From Scylla paramamosain (Eukaryota > Arthropoda > Malacostraca > Decapoda > Portunidae): a stretch of 64,000 nt of DNA. The translations under genes and the position numbers were made by a program. The stretch covers positions 186,001 through 250,000 of the forward strand of contig NW_026973748.1 of the NCBI RefSeq assembly GCF_035594125.1, given 5' to 3'. Below, piece by piece: positions 1-11,470 of the stretch (its first letter is position 1; each line of letters opens with the position of its first letter). The notes beneath the pieces were generated by a model. It had not been told where the DNA came from and made no database searches. It worked only from the letters and a program-made list of their open reading frames with translations.

Positions 1-2343
1 TTTATTTTATTTTTTTTTTTTTGTTATTTGTGGGTTTTAGCTTTTTGGTAGTTAAGGAACTTAAAAACACTCATAATACACATTTCTCGTAATGTCCTTA
101 CGTTTCCCAAACATAAGGTTCTTTGCATGTATTTAAGCGTTTTTATAGATAACATTATCAAAAACACTCAAAATACATCTTTTTGGTAATGTTATTCTGG
201 TTCTCCATAAAGTTTGTTTTGCATGCGTTTTAGCGGTTTAGTATATAAGGAGCTAAAAAACAGTTAAAGGCAAATTCTTGATAAAAATTGGTTTTATTGA
301 AATATAATGTGATTGCCCCGCTTTTTAGTGCTTTATTGCCTATCAGGCTCAAAAACACTCAAAAGACATTTTTCTCGTAATGTCATTTTTTTCTCACATA
401 AAGCTGGTTTCGCATGCAATTTCGGGTTTTGGTAACTAAGAATGTGACAAGCTCTCAAAATACACGCATTTAGTAAGGTTGTTCTGTTTCTCAATTAGGA
501 ATGTTATTCATGAGTTTAAGCATTTTGGTATCTAAGAAACTTCTCCATATCCGCAAGTTTTTGCGTTTTTTGCCTTTTGGTTCTTTTGAACTATAAAACA
601 CTCATTATATACTTTTCTTGCAATGTCCATTTATTTCCTAATATAGAGTGCTTTGCATCAATTTTTTGCGTTTTTTTGTAGGTAATAAGCTCAAAAACAC
701 TCAAAACATACCTTTTTAGTAATTTTTTTTTATTTTTTTTATATTGGTTAGTTTGCATCCGTTTTAGCGTTTTTCTACGTAAAACACTGAGAAGACACGT
801 TTTCAGTAGGTTTTTTTCCCATATAAAAGTGATTCCCATATAAAGTGAGTTATTTATTTATCGTTTTGGTGCCTAAAATTCTGAAAAACACTCAAAAGAC
901 AGATTTCTTTTAAGGTCGTTTAATTTCCTCATATAGGAGGCTTTGGATGCACTTTAGGGTTTGGTACATAACAATTCGAAAAAAAAAAAGTTGAAATTAA
1001 ATTTTTTCATAATATTCTTTTATCACATAATTGCCCTGAATTTTCCCAGAATTTTGGCATCTCAGTACCTATGAATATGAATTACAAAAAAATAAAAAAT
1101 CCTATTTATTTTTTTATTTTTTTTTTTTTTTTAATTTTCTAAATAAAGAGTGTTTTTTGTGGGTTTTTGCTTTTTGGTACTTAAGGAACTTAAAAAAAAC
1201 ACTCATAATACACGTTTCTTGTAATGTCCTTTTGCTTCCCAAACATAATGTTCTTTGCATGTACTTTAGCGTTTTTATAGGTAACATGATCAAAAAACAC
1301 TGAAAATGCATGTTTTTGGTAATGTTATTCTGTTTCTCCATAAAGTTTGTTTTGCATGCGTTTTAGCGGTTTGGTATATAAGGGGTTAAAAAACACTTAA
1401 AGGCAAATTCTTCGTAAAAGTTGGGATTATTCCCATGTAATGTGATCGTTCTGCTTTTTAGTGATTTGTTGCATATCACGCTGAAAAACACTCAAAAGAC
1501 ACTTCTCTGGTAATGACATTTTTTTTTTTCCCAAATGATGGTAGTTTTCGCTTTACATCGATTTTTTGCATTTTTTGTAGGTAACAAGCTCAAAAACATT
1601 CAAAATATATCTTTTTGGTAATGTTATTCTATTTCTTCATATAGGATGGTTTATATCCGCTTTAGCGTTTTTCTAAGTAAAACACTGAAGACACGTTTTC
1701 AGTAATTTTCTTTTGGTTTCACATATTGACTGACTTCCATATTGTTTATCGTTTTGGTGCCTAACATGCTGAAAAACACTGAAAAGACAGGTTTCTGGTA
1801 AAGTCCTTTAACTTCCTTATATAGGTGGCTTTGCATGCATTTGGTACATAATAATCCGAAAAAAAAGCTATAATTAACTTCTATGATAATATTCTTTTTT
1901 CCACATAAATTCCGTGAATTTTGGCAGAATTTTAGCATCTCGGTACCTATGAAGATGAATAACCCCCCAAAAAAATCCCATTTTTTTTATCTAAAGAGTG
2001 TTATTTGTGGGTTTTAGCTTTTTGGTACTGAAGGAAATTAAAAATCACTCATAATACACGTTTCTCGTAATGTTCTTTCGTTTCCCAAAAATAAGGTTCT
2101 TTAAATGTATTTAAGCGTTTTTATACATAACATGATCAAAAACACTCAAAATACATGTATTTTGTAATGTTATTCTGTTTCTCCATAAAATGTATTTTGC
2201 ATGCGTTTTAGCGTTTTGGTACATAAGGAGCTCAAAAACACCTAAAGGTAAGTTCTTGGTAAAATTTGGTTTTATTCCCATGTAATGTGATTGCCAATTC
2301 ATTTAGGGCTTTATTGCGTAACACGCTCACAAACACTTAAAAG
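1..2343 (+). repeat. HOR satellite, forward block A
   Basis: Tandem ~96-bp monomers in forward orientation, entered mid-unit at the window edge. The first unit-to-unit spacing is about 1,130 bp (ACACTC anchors at 67 and 1,199). The next is only about 850 bp, because a deletion at 1,550/1,551 fuses the GTAATGT half of one monomer to the TTTACATCG core of another. No gene is visible; short open frames on either strand follow the monomers. The block ends where orientation flips at about 2,344. Confidence 0.9.
60..1198 (+). repeat. Reference 1.1-kb higher-order repeat unit
   Basis: One complete unit used here as reference. The ACACTC-type block that opens each monomer falls at 67, 164, 260, 355, 451, 598, 697, 784, 888, about 988 and about 1,084, then again at 1,199. 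Spacings are 97, 96, 95, 96, 147, 99, 87, 104, 100, 96 and 115 bp. This gives eleven diverged monomers of about 96 bp, the fifth interval carrying about 50 bp extra (about 541-595, with the ACACGAG...TTGCGTTTTTTGCC sequence). The last monomer holds a long A/T tract of variable length. Each monomer type is closer to its counterpart one unit away than to its neighbours, which defines a higher-order repeat. Confidence 0.88.
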
Positions 2344-2800
2344 ACATGCAAAGCCTCCCATATGAGGAAATTAAAGACCTAACAAGAAATATGTCTTTTC
2401 AGTGTTCTTCAGCATATTAGGCACCAAAACGATAAATAATAAGGAACTCACTCTATGTGGGAATCCAAAAGAAAATTACTGAAAACGTGTCTTCTCAGTG
2501 TTTTACGTAGAAAAACGCTAAAACTGATACAAACCAACCAATATCAAGGAGCAGAATAACATTACCAAAAATGTATATTTTGAGTGTTTTTGTGCTTGTT
2601 TCCTACAAAAAAAATCGCGAAAATTGATACAAAGCACTCTATATTGGGAAACAAAGGGACATTGCGAGAAAAGTGTATAATGAATGTTTTATAGTTCAAA
2701 AAAAAACACAAGGCAAAAAACGCAAAAATTCGTGTATATGCTGAAACTCTTGAATAACACTCTTAATTGAGAAACAGAGCAACCTTACTAAATGCGTGTC
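2344..2800 (-). repeat. Inverted satellite island, copy a
   Basis: Monomers here run in reverse, although both flanks are forward. The left breakpoint lies in AAAGACATGCAAAGCC, where a GTAATGT-side monomer joins a reversed GCATGCAAAGCC core. The right breakpoint lies in AATGCGTGTCAAAAACAC. The same two joins recur at four other places in the window, so this is an inherited rearrangement. Copy a is about 457 bp and lacks the GAAGTTTCTTAGATACC part of one monomer near 2,740. Confidence 0.88.
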
Positions 2801-5800
2801 AAAAACACTAAAAGGCAAGTTCTTCGTAAAAGTTGGTTTTATTTTCATGTAATGTGATTGCCCTGCTTTTTAGTGCTTTATTGCCTAACACGCTCAAAAA
2901 CACTCAAAGACACTTCTCTGGTAATGTCATTTTTTTCCCACATAAAGCTAGTTTCGCATGGAATTTGGGGTTTTGGTAACTAAGAATGTAAAATAACACT
3001 CAAAATACACGCATTTAGTAAGGTTGTTCTGTTTCTTGATTAAGAGTGTTATTCATGAGTTTCAGTATTTTGGTATCTTAGAAACTTCTCCATATAGTCG
3101 AGTTTTTGCGTTTTTTGCCTTGTGATTCTGGTGAAACTATTTCTTCATATTGGTTGGTTTGCATCTGTTTTAGCGTTTTTCTACGTAAATCTTTTAAAAG
3201 GCACGTTTCCAGTAATATTGCTTTGGATTTCCATATAGAGTGACTTTCATATTATTTATCGTTTTGGTGCCTAAAATGCTTTTTGGTGCCTTTTGCCTCC
3301 CAATATAGAGTGCTTTCCATCCATTTTCGCGTTTTTTATAGGTAACAATATCAAAAAATACTTAAAATATACCTTTTTGGTAATGTTATTCTATTTCTTC
3401 ATTTTGGTTGGTTTGCATCCGTTTTAGCGTTTTCTACGTAAAACACCGAAAAGACGCGTTTTCATTAATTTATTTTTGGATTCCCATATAGATTGACTTC
3501 CTTATGTTTTATCGTGGTGGTTCCTAACATGCTGTAAAACCCTCATAAGTAAGTTTTCTAGCAAAGACGTTCAATTTCCCCATATAGGTGGATTTGCATG
3601 CAATTTAGGGGTTTGGTATATAACAGTCCAAAAAAAAAGCTAAATGTAACTTTTTTGATAATGTTCTTTTTTTATATAATTTCCTGAACTTTGCCCGAAT
3701 TTTGGCACCTCCTGACCTGTGAAGATAAATAAGAATGAAAAAAAAATATCGTATTTTTTTATTTATTTATTTATTTTTTCTCAATAAAGAGTGTAATTTG
3801 TAGCTTTTAGCTTTTTCGTACTTAATGAACTTAAAAACACTCATAATACACGTTTCTCTTAATGTCCTTTCCTTTCCCAAAAATAGGGTTCTTTGCATGT
3901 ATTTAAGCGTTTTTATTGGTAACATGATCAAAAACACTCAAAATACATGTTTTTGTTAATGTTATTCTGTTTCACCCTAGAGTGTATTTTGCATGCATTT
4001 TAGTGTTTTGGTATATAAGGAGCTCAAATACATTTAAGGGCAAGTTCTTGTTAAAAATTGGTTTTATTTTAATGTAATGTGATTGCCCTGCTTTTTAGTG
4101 CTTTATTGACTAACACGCTCAAAAACACTCAAAAGACATTTTTCTGGTAGACATTTTGTTCCCACATAAAGCTGGTTTCGCATGCAATTTGGGGTTTTGG
4201 TAACTAAGGATGTGAAAAGCACTCAAAATACACGCATTTAGTAAGATTGTTCTTTTTCTCAATTAAAAGTGTTGTTCCAGAATATCAGCATTTGGAATGT
4301 AAGAAACTTCTCTATATACACGACTTTTTCTGTTTTTTGCCTTGTAGTTCTTGTGAAACTATAAAACACTCATTATACACGTTTCTCGTAATGTCCTTTT
4401 GCTTCCCAATATAGAGAGCTTTCCATCTATTTTCGCGTTTTTTGTAGGTAACAATTTCAAAAACACTCAAAAGATACCTTTTTGGTAATGTTATTCTATT
4501 CCTTCATATTGGTTGGTTTGCATCCGTTTTAGCATTTTTCTACGTAAAACACCGAAAAAACACGTTTTTAGTAATATTGTTTTGGATTCCCATATAGATT
4601 CACTTCCATGTTATTTATCGTGTTGGTTCCTAAGATGCTGAAAAACTCTCATAAGACCGTTTTCTGGCAAAGACGTTTAATTTCCCCATGCACTTTAAGG
4701 GTTTCGTACATAATAGTCCGAAAAAAAAACTAAACTTAAATTTTTTGATAATGTTCTTCACATAATTTCCTGAATTTTGCCCGAATTTTGGCATCTCGGT
4801 ACCTGTGAAGATGAATAAGAAAGAAAAAAAATATCGTATTTTTTTTATTTATTTATTGTTTCTCAATAAAGAGTGTTATTTGTGGCTTTTAGCTTTTTGG
4901 TAATTAATGAACTTAAAAACACTCATAATACACGTTTCTCGTAATCTCCTTTCGTTTCCTAAAAATAGAGTTCTTTGCATGTATTTTAGCGTTTTCATTG
5001 GTAACATGATCAAAAACACTCAAAATATATGATTTTGGTAATATTATTCTGTTTCACCATAAAGAGTGTTTTTCATGCGTTTTAGTGTTTTGGTATATAA
5101 GTAGCTCAAAAAACACTTAAAGGCAAGTTCTTGGTAAAAATTCGTTTACCTCCAATGTAATGTGATTGCCTTCCGTTTTAGTGCTTTATTGCCTATCACG
5201 CTCAAAAACACTCAAAAGACACTTTTCTGGTAAAGTCATTTTTTTTTCCCACAAATCTATTTTCGCATGCAATTTGGGGTTTTGGTAACTAAGAATGTGA
5301 AAAGCACTTAAAATACACGCATTTATGAAGGTTGTTCTGTTTCTAAATTAGGAATGTTATACATAAGTTTCAGCATTTTTGTATCTAGGAAACCTCTCCA
5401 TATACACGAGATTTTGCGTTTTTTGCCTTGTGGTTCTTTTGAACTATAAAACACTCATTATACACTTTTCTTGCAATGTCCTTTTGTTTTTCAATATAGT
5501 GTGCTTTGCATCAATTTTTGTGTTTTTTGTAGGTAATAAGCTCAAAAACACTCAAAATATACCTTTTTAGTAACGTTTTTCTATTTCTTTATATTGGTTG
5601 CTTTGCATCCGTTTTACCGTTTTTCTACGTAAAACACTGAGAAGACACGTTTTCAGTAACTTTGTTTTGGATCCCCATATAGAGGTGAGTTCCTTATTAT
5701 CATCGTTTTGGAGCTTAACATGCTAAAAAACAATCAAAACACAGATTTCTGGTAAGGTCGTTAAATTTCTTCATATAGGAGGCTTTGCATGCACTTTAGG

Positions 5801-6901
5801 GTTTGGTACATAACAGTTCGAAAAAAAAAGAAGCTGAAATTAACTTTTTTTATAATATTCTTTTCGTAACTAAGAATGTGAAAAACACTCAAAATACACA
5901 CATTTGGTAAGGTAGTTCTGTTTCTCAATTAAAAGTGTTATTCATGCATTTCAGCATTTTGGTATGTAAGAAACTTCTCTATATACACGAATTTTTGCGT
6001 TTTTTGCCTTGTGGTTCGTGTGAAACTATAAAACACTCATTATACACGTTTTTCGTAATGTTCTTTTGTTTCCCAATATAGACTGCTTTCCATCCATTTT
6101 CGCATTTTTTGTAGGTAACAAGCTGAAAAACACTCAAAATATATCTTTTTGGTAATGTTATTGTATTTCTTCATATTGGTTGGCTTGCATATGTTTTAGC
6201 GTTTTTCTTCGTAAATCACTTAAAAGACACGTTTTCAGTAGTATTGTTGAAATTGCTGGAAAAAACACTCAAAAGACAGATTTCTGGTAAAGTCGTGTAA
6301 TTTCCCCATATAGGTGGCTTTGCATGCACTTCTGGGTTTGATACATAATTCCGGAAAAAAGGTAAAAAATTTTTTTTTATAATGTGTTTTTTACATAATT
6401 TCCCTGAATTTTGCCTGAATTTTGGCATCTTCATACCTATTTAGATGAATAACAAAAAAAAATGTATATTTTTAGTTATTTATTTTTTCTCTATTTGTGG
6501 GTTTTAGTTTTTTGGTACTTAAGGAACTTAAAAAACTATCATAATACACGATTTTCGTAATGTCCTTTCGTTTCACATGTATTTAAGCGTTTTTATAGGT
6601 AACATGATCAAAAACACTCAAAATAATGTAACAAAATCATGTATTAATGTAATTTGGGATTTTCGTAACTAAGAATGTGAAAAACACTCAAAATACACAC
6701 ATTTGGTAAGGTAGTTCTGTTTCTCAATTAAAAGTGTTATTCATGAGTTTTAGCATTTTGGTATGTAAGAAACTTCTCTATATACACGAGTTTTTGCGTT
6801 TTTTGTCTTGTGGTTCTTGTGAAACTATAAAACAATCATTATACACGTTTCTCTAAATGTCCTTTTTCCTTCCCAATATAGAGTGCTTTTACATCCATTT
6901 T
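2801..6901 (+). repeat. HOR satellite, forward block B
   Basis: Forward satellite. The landmark CTGTGAAGAT near 3,717 and 4,803 gives a spacing of about 1,086 bp. Rearrangement scars relative to the unit: a deletion of about 130 bp at about 3,136 (GAAACTAT joined to TTCTTCAT); a small deletion near 4,690 that removes the TATAGGTGGC segment; a jump at about 5,868 from the TATAATATTC monomer into CGTAACTAAG; and a join near 6,620-6,652. The block ends at the macro-inversion junction at 6,901. No genes seen. Confidence 0.9.
5869..6901 (+). repeat. Left arm of 1-kb inverted repeat P1
   Basis: Reverse complement of about 9,335-10,390. Anchor: 5,941 pairs with 10,311 (sum 16,252), and the open frame at 6,216-6,434 (-) mirrors 9,818-10,036 (+) with the same sum. 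Across about 155 bp compared by eye there is one mismatch; the 72-codon open frames differ at about five residues. Both arms carry the same odd join (about 6,620-6,652 and 9,579-9,612), a scar absent from ordinary units. Confidence 0.85.
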
Positions 6902-6940
6902 GAAGAAATGAAGAAATAGAAGAAATATGAAGAAATAGAA
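6901..6940. repeat. GAAGAAAT stutter at macro-inversion junction
   Basis: Where forward satellite turns to reverse, GAAGAAAT-like words occur four times with small spacers. A single GAAGAAATAGAATAACATTACC is the ordinary sequence of the reverse monomer, so the extra copies are local to the junction. Confidence 0.8.
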
Positions 6941-8347
6941 TAGCATTACCAAATATGTATATTTTGAATGTTTTTGAGCTTGTTACCTAAAAAAAAATGC
7001 AAAAATGTTTGCAAAGCATTGCAAAACAAAAGGATATTCTGAGAAACGTGTATAATGAGTGTTTTATAGTTCCACAAGAACCAAAAGGCAAAAAACGCAA
7101 AAACTCCTGTACCTAGAGAAGTTTCTTAGATATAAAAATGATGAAACTCATGAATAACACTTTTAATTGAGAAACTGAATTACCTTACAAAATGTGTGTA
7201 TTTTGAGTGTTTTTCACATTCTTAGTTACGAAAATCACAAATTACATGCGAAACTAGCTAGTTTCCTAGATACCAAAATGCCGATACTCATGAATAACAC
7301 TCTTAATTGAGAAACAGAAAAACCTTACTAAATGCGTGTATTTTGAGTGCTTTTCACATTCTTAGTTACCCAAAACCCAAATTGATTGCGAAACCAGCTT
7401 TATGTAGTAAAAAAAAAAAAACGACATTTTCAGAAAAGTGTCTATTGAGTGTTTTTGAGCGTGATAGGCAGTAAAGTACTAAAAAGAAGGGCAATAACAT
7501 TACAAGGGAATAAAATCAATGTTTACCAAGAAATTGCCTTTAAGTGTTTTTGAGCTCCTTATATACCAAAACGTTAAAACGCATGCAAACTACACTTTAT
7601 GGAGAAACAGAATAACATTACCAAAAACATGTATTTTGAGTGTTTTTGATCATGTTACCAATAAAAACGCTTAAATACATGCTAGGAACCCTATTTGTGG
7701 GAAACGAAAGGACATTACGAGAAACGTGTATTATGAGTATTTTTAAATTCATTAAGTACCAAAAAGCTAAAAGCCACAAATAACTCTCTATTGAGAAAAA
7801 ATAAATAAATAAATAAAAAAAAATACGATATTTATTTTTCTTTCTTATTCATCTTCACAGGTACCGAGGTGCCAAAATTCAAGCAAAATTCATGAAATTT
7901 TCTGAAATAAGAACATTATCAAAAAAGTTAATTTTAGCTTCTTTTTTTTTCGACTGTTATGTAGCAAACCATAAAGTGCATGCAAAGCCACCTATATGGG
8001 GAAATCAAACGTCTTTGCCAGAAAACAGTCTTATGAGTGTTTTTCAGCTTGTTAGGCACCAAAACGATAAATAACATGGAAGTCACTCTATATGGGAATC
8101 CAAAACAAAATTACTGAAAACGTGTCTTTTCGGTGTTTTACGTAGAAAAACGCTAAAACGGATGCAACCCAACCAATATGAAAAAAAAAAATAGAATAAT
8201 ATAACAAAAAAACTATATTTTCAGTATTTTTGAGCTGGTTACCTACAAAAAAGGTGAAAATGGATGCAAAGCACTCCCTATTGCTAAAGAAAAGGACATT
8301 ACGAGAAACGTGTATAATGAGTGTTTTATTATTTTCGAGCAAAAGAA

Positions 8348-8371
8348 CTTGTGGTTCACAAGAACCACAAG
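8348..8371. repeat. Perfect 10-bp hairpin in monomer variant
   Basis: CTTGTGGTTC, a 4-nt ACAA loop, then its exact complement GAACCACAAG. Ordinary copies have only TTTCACAAGAACCACAAGG here; the variant has gained an inverted copy of its own sequence plus an ATTTTCGAGCAAAAGAA stretch upstream. The same variant is at 30,155-30,178, 35,979-36,002 and, inverted, 53,214-53,237. Confidence 0.85.
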
Positions 8372-9334
8372 GCAAAAAGCGCAAAAACTTGTGTATATAA
8401 AGAAGTTTCTTAGATACCAAAATGCTGAAACTCATGAATAACAATCTTAATTGAGAAACAGAACAATCTTACCAAAAGCGTGCATTTTCATTGTTTTTCA
8501 CATTGTTAGTTAGCAAAATCCCAAAAAGCATGCGAAACTAGCTTTATGTGAGAAACAAATGACATTACCAGAAGTGTCTTTTGAGTGTTTTTGAGCATGT
8601 TTGGCAATAAAGTACTAGAAAGCAGGGCAATCACATTACATGGGAATAAAACCAACTTTGACCAAGAACTTGCCATTATGTGTTTTTGAGCTCCTTACAT
8701 ACCAAAACGCTAAAATGCATGCAAAACACTCCTTTATGGAGAAGCAGAAAAAAACATTACAAAAAACATGTGTTTTAAGTGTTTTTGATCATGTTACCTA
8801 TAAAAACGCTTAAATACATTCAAAGAACCCTATGTTTGGGAAACGAAAGGACATTACGAAAAACGTTTATTATGACTGTTTTAAAGTTCCTTAAGTACCA
8901 ACACATTAAAACCCACAAATAACACTCTTTAAAGAGAAAAAAAAAATAAAAAAGATTAAAAAATTCTGCCAAAATTCAGGGAATTTACGTGGAAAAAAAG
9001 AACATTATCAAAAGGGTTAATTATAGCTTTTTTTTCGGATTGTTATTTACCAAACCTTAAAGTGCATGCAAAGCCACCTATATGAGGAAATTAAACGACT
9101 TTGCCAGAAACCTGTCTTTTCAGTGTTTTTCAGTAGGCTAGGCACTAAACCGATAAATAATATGGAAGTCAGTCAATATGTGAATCCAAAACAAAATTAC
9201 TGAAAACGTGTCTTTTCAGCGTTTTACGTAGAAAAAACGCTAAAACGGATGCAAAGCAACGAATATGAAGAAATAGAATAACATTACCAAAACGTGTTTT
9301 GGGGCTTTTTACCTAGAAAAAAAACGCGAAAATG

Positions 9335-10390
9335 GATGTAAAAGCACTCTATATTGGGAAGAAAAGAGGACATTTAGAGAAACGTGTATAATGATTGTTT
9401 TATAGTTTCACAAGAACCACAAGAAAAAAAAACGCAAAAACTCGTGTATATAGAGAAGTTTCTTACATACCAAAATGCTAAAACTCATGAATAACACTTT
9501 TAATTGAGAAACAGAACTACCTTACCAAATGTGTGTATTTTGAGTGTTTTTCACACTTTTAGTTACGAAAATCCCAAATTACATTTATACATCCTTTTGT
9601 TACATTATTTTGAGTGTTTTTGATCATGTTACCTATAAAAACGCTTAAATACATGCAAAGAACCCTATGTCTGTGAAACGAAAGGACATTACGAAAATCG
9701 TGTATTATGATTGTTTTTAAGTTCCTTAAGTACCAAAAAACTAAAACCCACAAATAGAGAAAAAATAAATAACTAAAAAAATAGGTTTTTCTTTTTTTGT
9801 TATTCATCTAAATAGGTATGAAGATGCCAAAATTCAGGCAAAATTCAGGGAAATTATGTAAAAAACACATTATAAAAAAATTTTTTTTAGCTTTTTTCCG
9901 GAATTATGTACCAATCCCAGAAGTGCATGCAAAGACACCTATATGGGGAAATTACACGACTTTACCAGAAATCTGTCTTTTGAGTGTTTTTTCCAGCAAT
10001 TTCAACAATACTACTGAAAACGTGTCTTTTAAGTGATTTACGAAGAAAAACGCTAAAACGGATGCAAGCCAACCAATATGAAGAAATACAATAACATTAC
10101 CAAAAAGATATATTTTGAGTGTTTTTCAGCTTGTTACCTACAAAAAATGCGAAAATGGATGGAAAGCACTCTATATTGGGAAACAAAAGAACATTACGAA
10201 AAACGTGTATAATGAGTGTTTTATAGTTTCACACGAACCACAAGGCAAAAAACGCAAAAATTCGTGTATATAGAGAAGTTTCTTACATACCAAAATGCTG
10301 AAATGCATGAATAACACTTTTAATTGAGAAACAGAACTACCTTACCAAATATGTGTATTTTGAGTGTTTTTCACATTCTTAGTTACGAAA
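9335..10390 (-). repeat. Right arm of 1-kb inverted repeat P1
   Basis: Mirror of 5,869-6,901. Its outer edge is at CTTAGTTACGAAAA near 10,390: the right side continues into normal monomer sequence, while the left side jumps to another monomer. The 2.4-kb spacer between the arms (about 6,902-9,334) is also satellite, so the potential fold-back has a large loop. Confidence 0.85.
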
Positions 10391-11393
10391 ATGCCAAATT
10401 ACATGCGAAACTACCTTTATGTGGAAAAAAAAATGACATTACCAAAAAAAGTGTCTTTTTAGTGTTTTTGAGCGTGATATGCAACAAAGCACTAAAAAGC
10501 AGAACAATCACATTACATGGGAATAAAACCTTTTACGAAAACTTTTACGAAGAACTTGCCTTTAAGTGTTTTTTAACTCCTTACATACCAGATTGCTAAA
10601 ACGCATGCAAAACACCCTTTATGGAGAAACAGAATAACAGTACCAAAAACATGTATTTTGAGTTTTTTTTATCATGTAACCTATAAAAACGCTTAAATAC
10701 ATGTAAAGGACCCTATGTTTGTATAACAAAAGGACATTACGAAAATCGTGTATTATGAGTGTTTTTAAGTTCCTTAAGTACCAAAAAACTAAAACCCACA
10801 AATAACACTCTTTATAGAGAAAAAAAAAATAACTTTTTTTTGTTATTCATCTTCATAGGTACCGAGATGCCAAAATTCTGGCAAAATTCATGGAAATTTT
10901 GTAAAAAAAATCTTTATAAAAAAAATAATTTTAGCCTTTTTCCGGAGTTATGTACAAACCCTGAAGTGCATGCAAATCCACCTATATGGGGAAATTTCAC
11001 GACTTTACCAGAAACCTGTCTTTTGAGTGTTTTTCAGCAATTTCAACAATATTACTGAAAACGTGTCTTTTCAGTGATTTACTTAAAAAAAAACACTAAA
11101 ACGGATGTAAACCAACCAATAAGAAGAAATAGAATAACATTACCAAAAAGATATATTTTGATGTGTTTTTGAGCTTGTTACCTACAAAAAAAGCAAAAAA
11201 TGGATGGAAAGCACTTTATATTGGCAAAGAAAAGGACATTACGAGAAACGTGTATGAGTGTTTTATAGTTTGACAAGAACCACAAGGTAAAAAACTAAAA
11301 CACTCGTGTACATAAAGAAGTTTCTTACATACCAAAAAGATGAAACTCATGAATAACACTTTTAATTTTGAAACAGAAATACCTTACCAAATG

Positions 11394-11470
11394 TGTGTAT
11401 TAGAAAAGTTTCTTACCTACCAAAATGCTGAAAATCATGAATTACACTTTTAAATAAGAAATAGAAAAAC
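11394..11470 (-). repeat. Partial monomer duplication scar
   Basis: After CAAATGTGTGTATTAGA the array repeats the preceding GAAGTTTCTTAC...CCAAAATGCTGAAA...CATGAAT segment instead of continuing with TTTGAGTG. The same join is seen at about 26,262-26,330 and, inverted, at about 63,180-63,245. Confidence 0.75.

Noticed and set aside
8088..8444. 118-codon open frame and dozens of 60-100-codon frames across the array
   Set aside because: They follow the satellite monomers, recur in every HOR copy in matching positions, are broken at A/T tracts and exist on both strands. There is no start context, intron signal or recognised domain.
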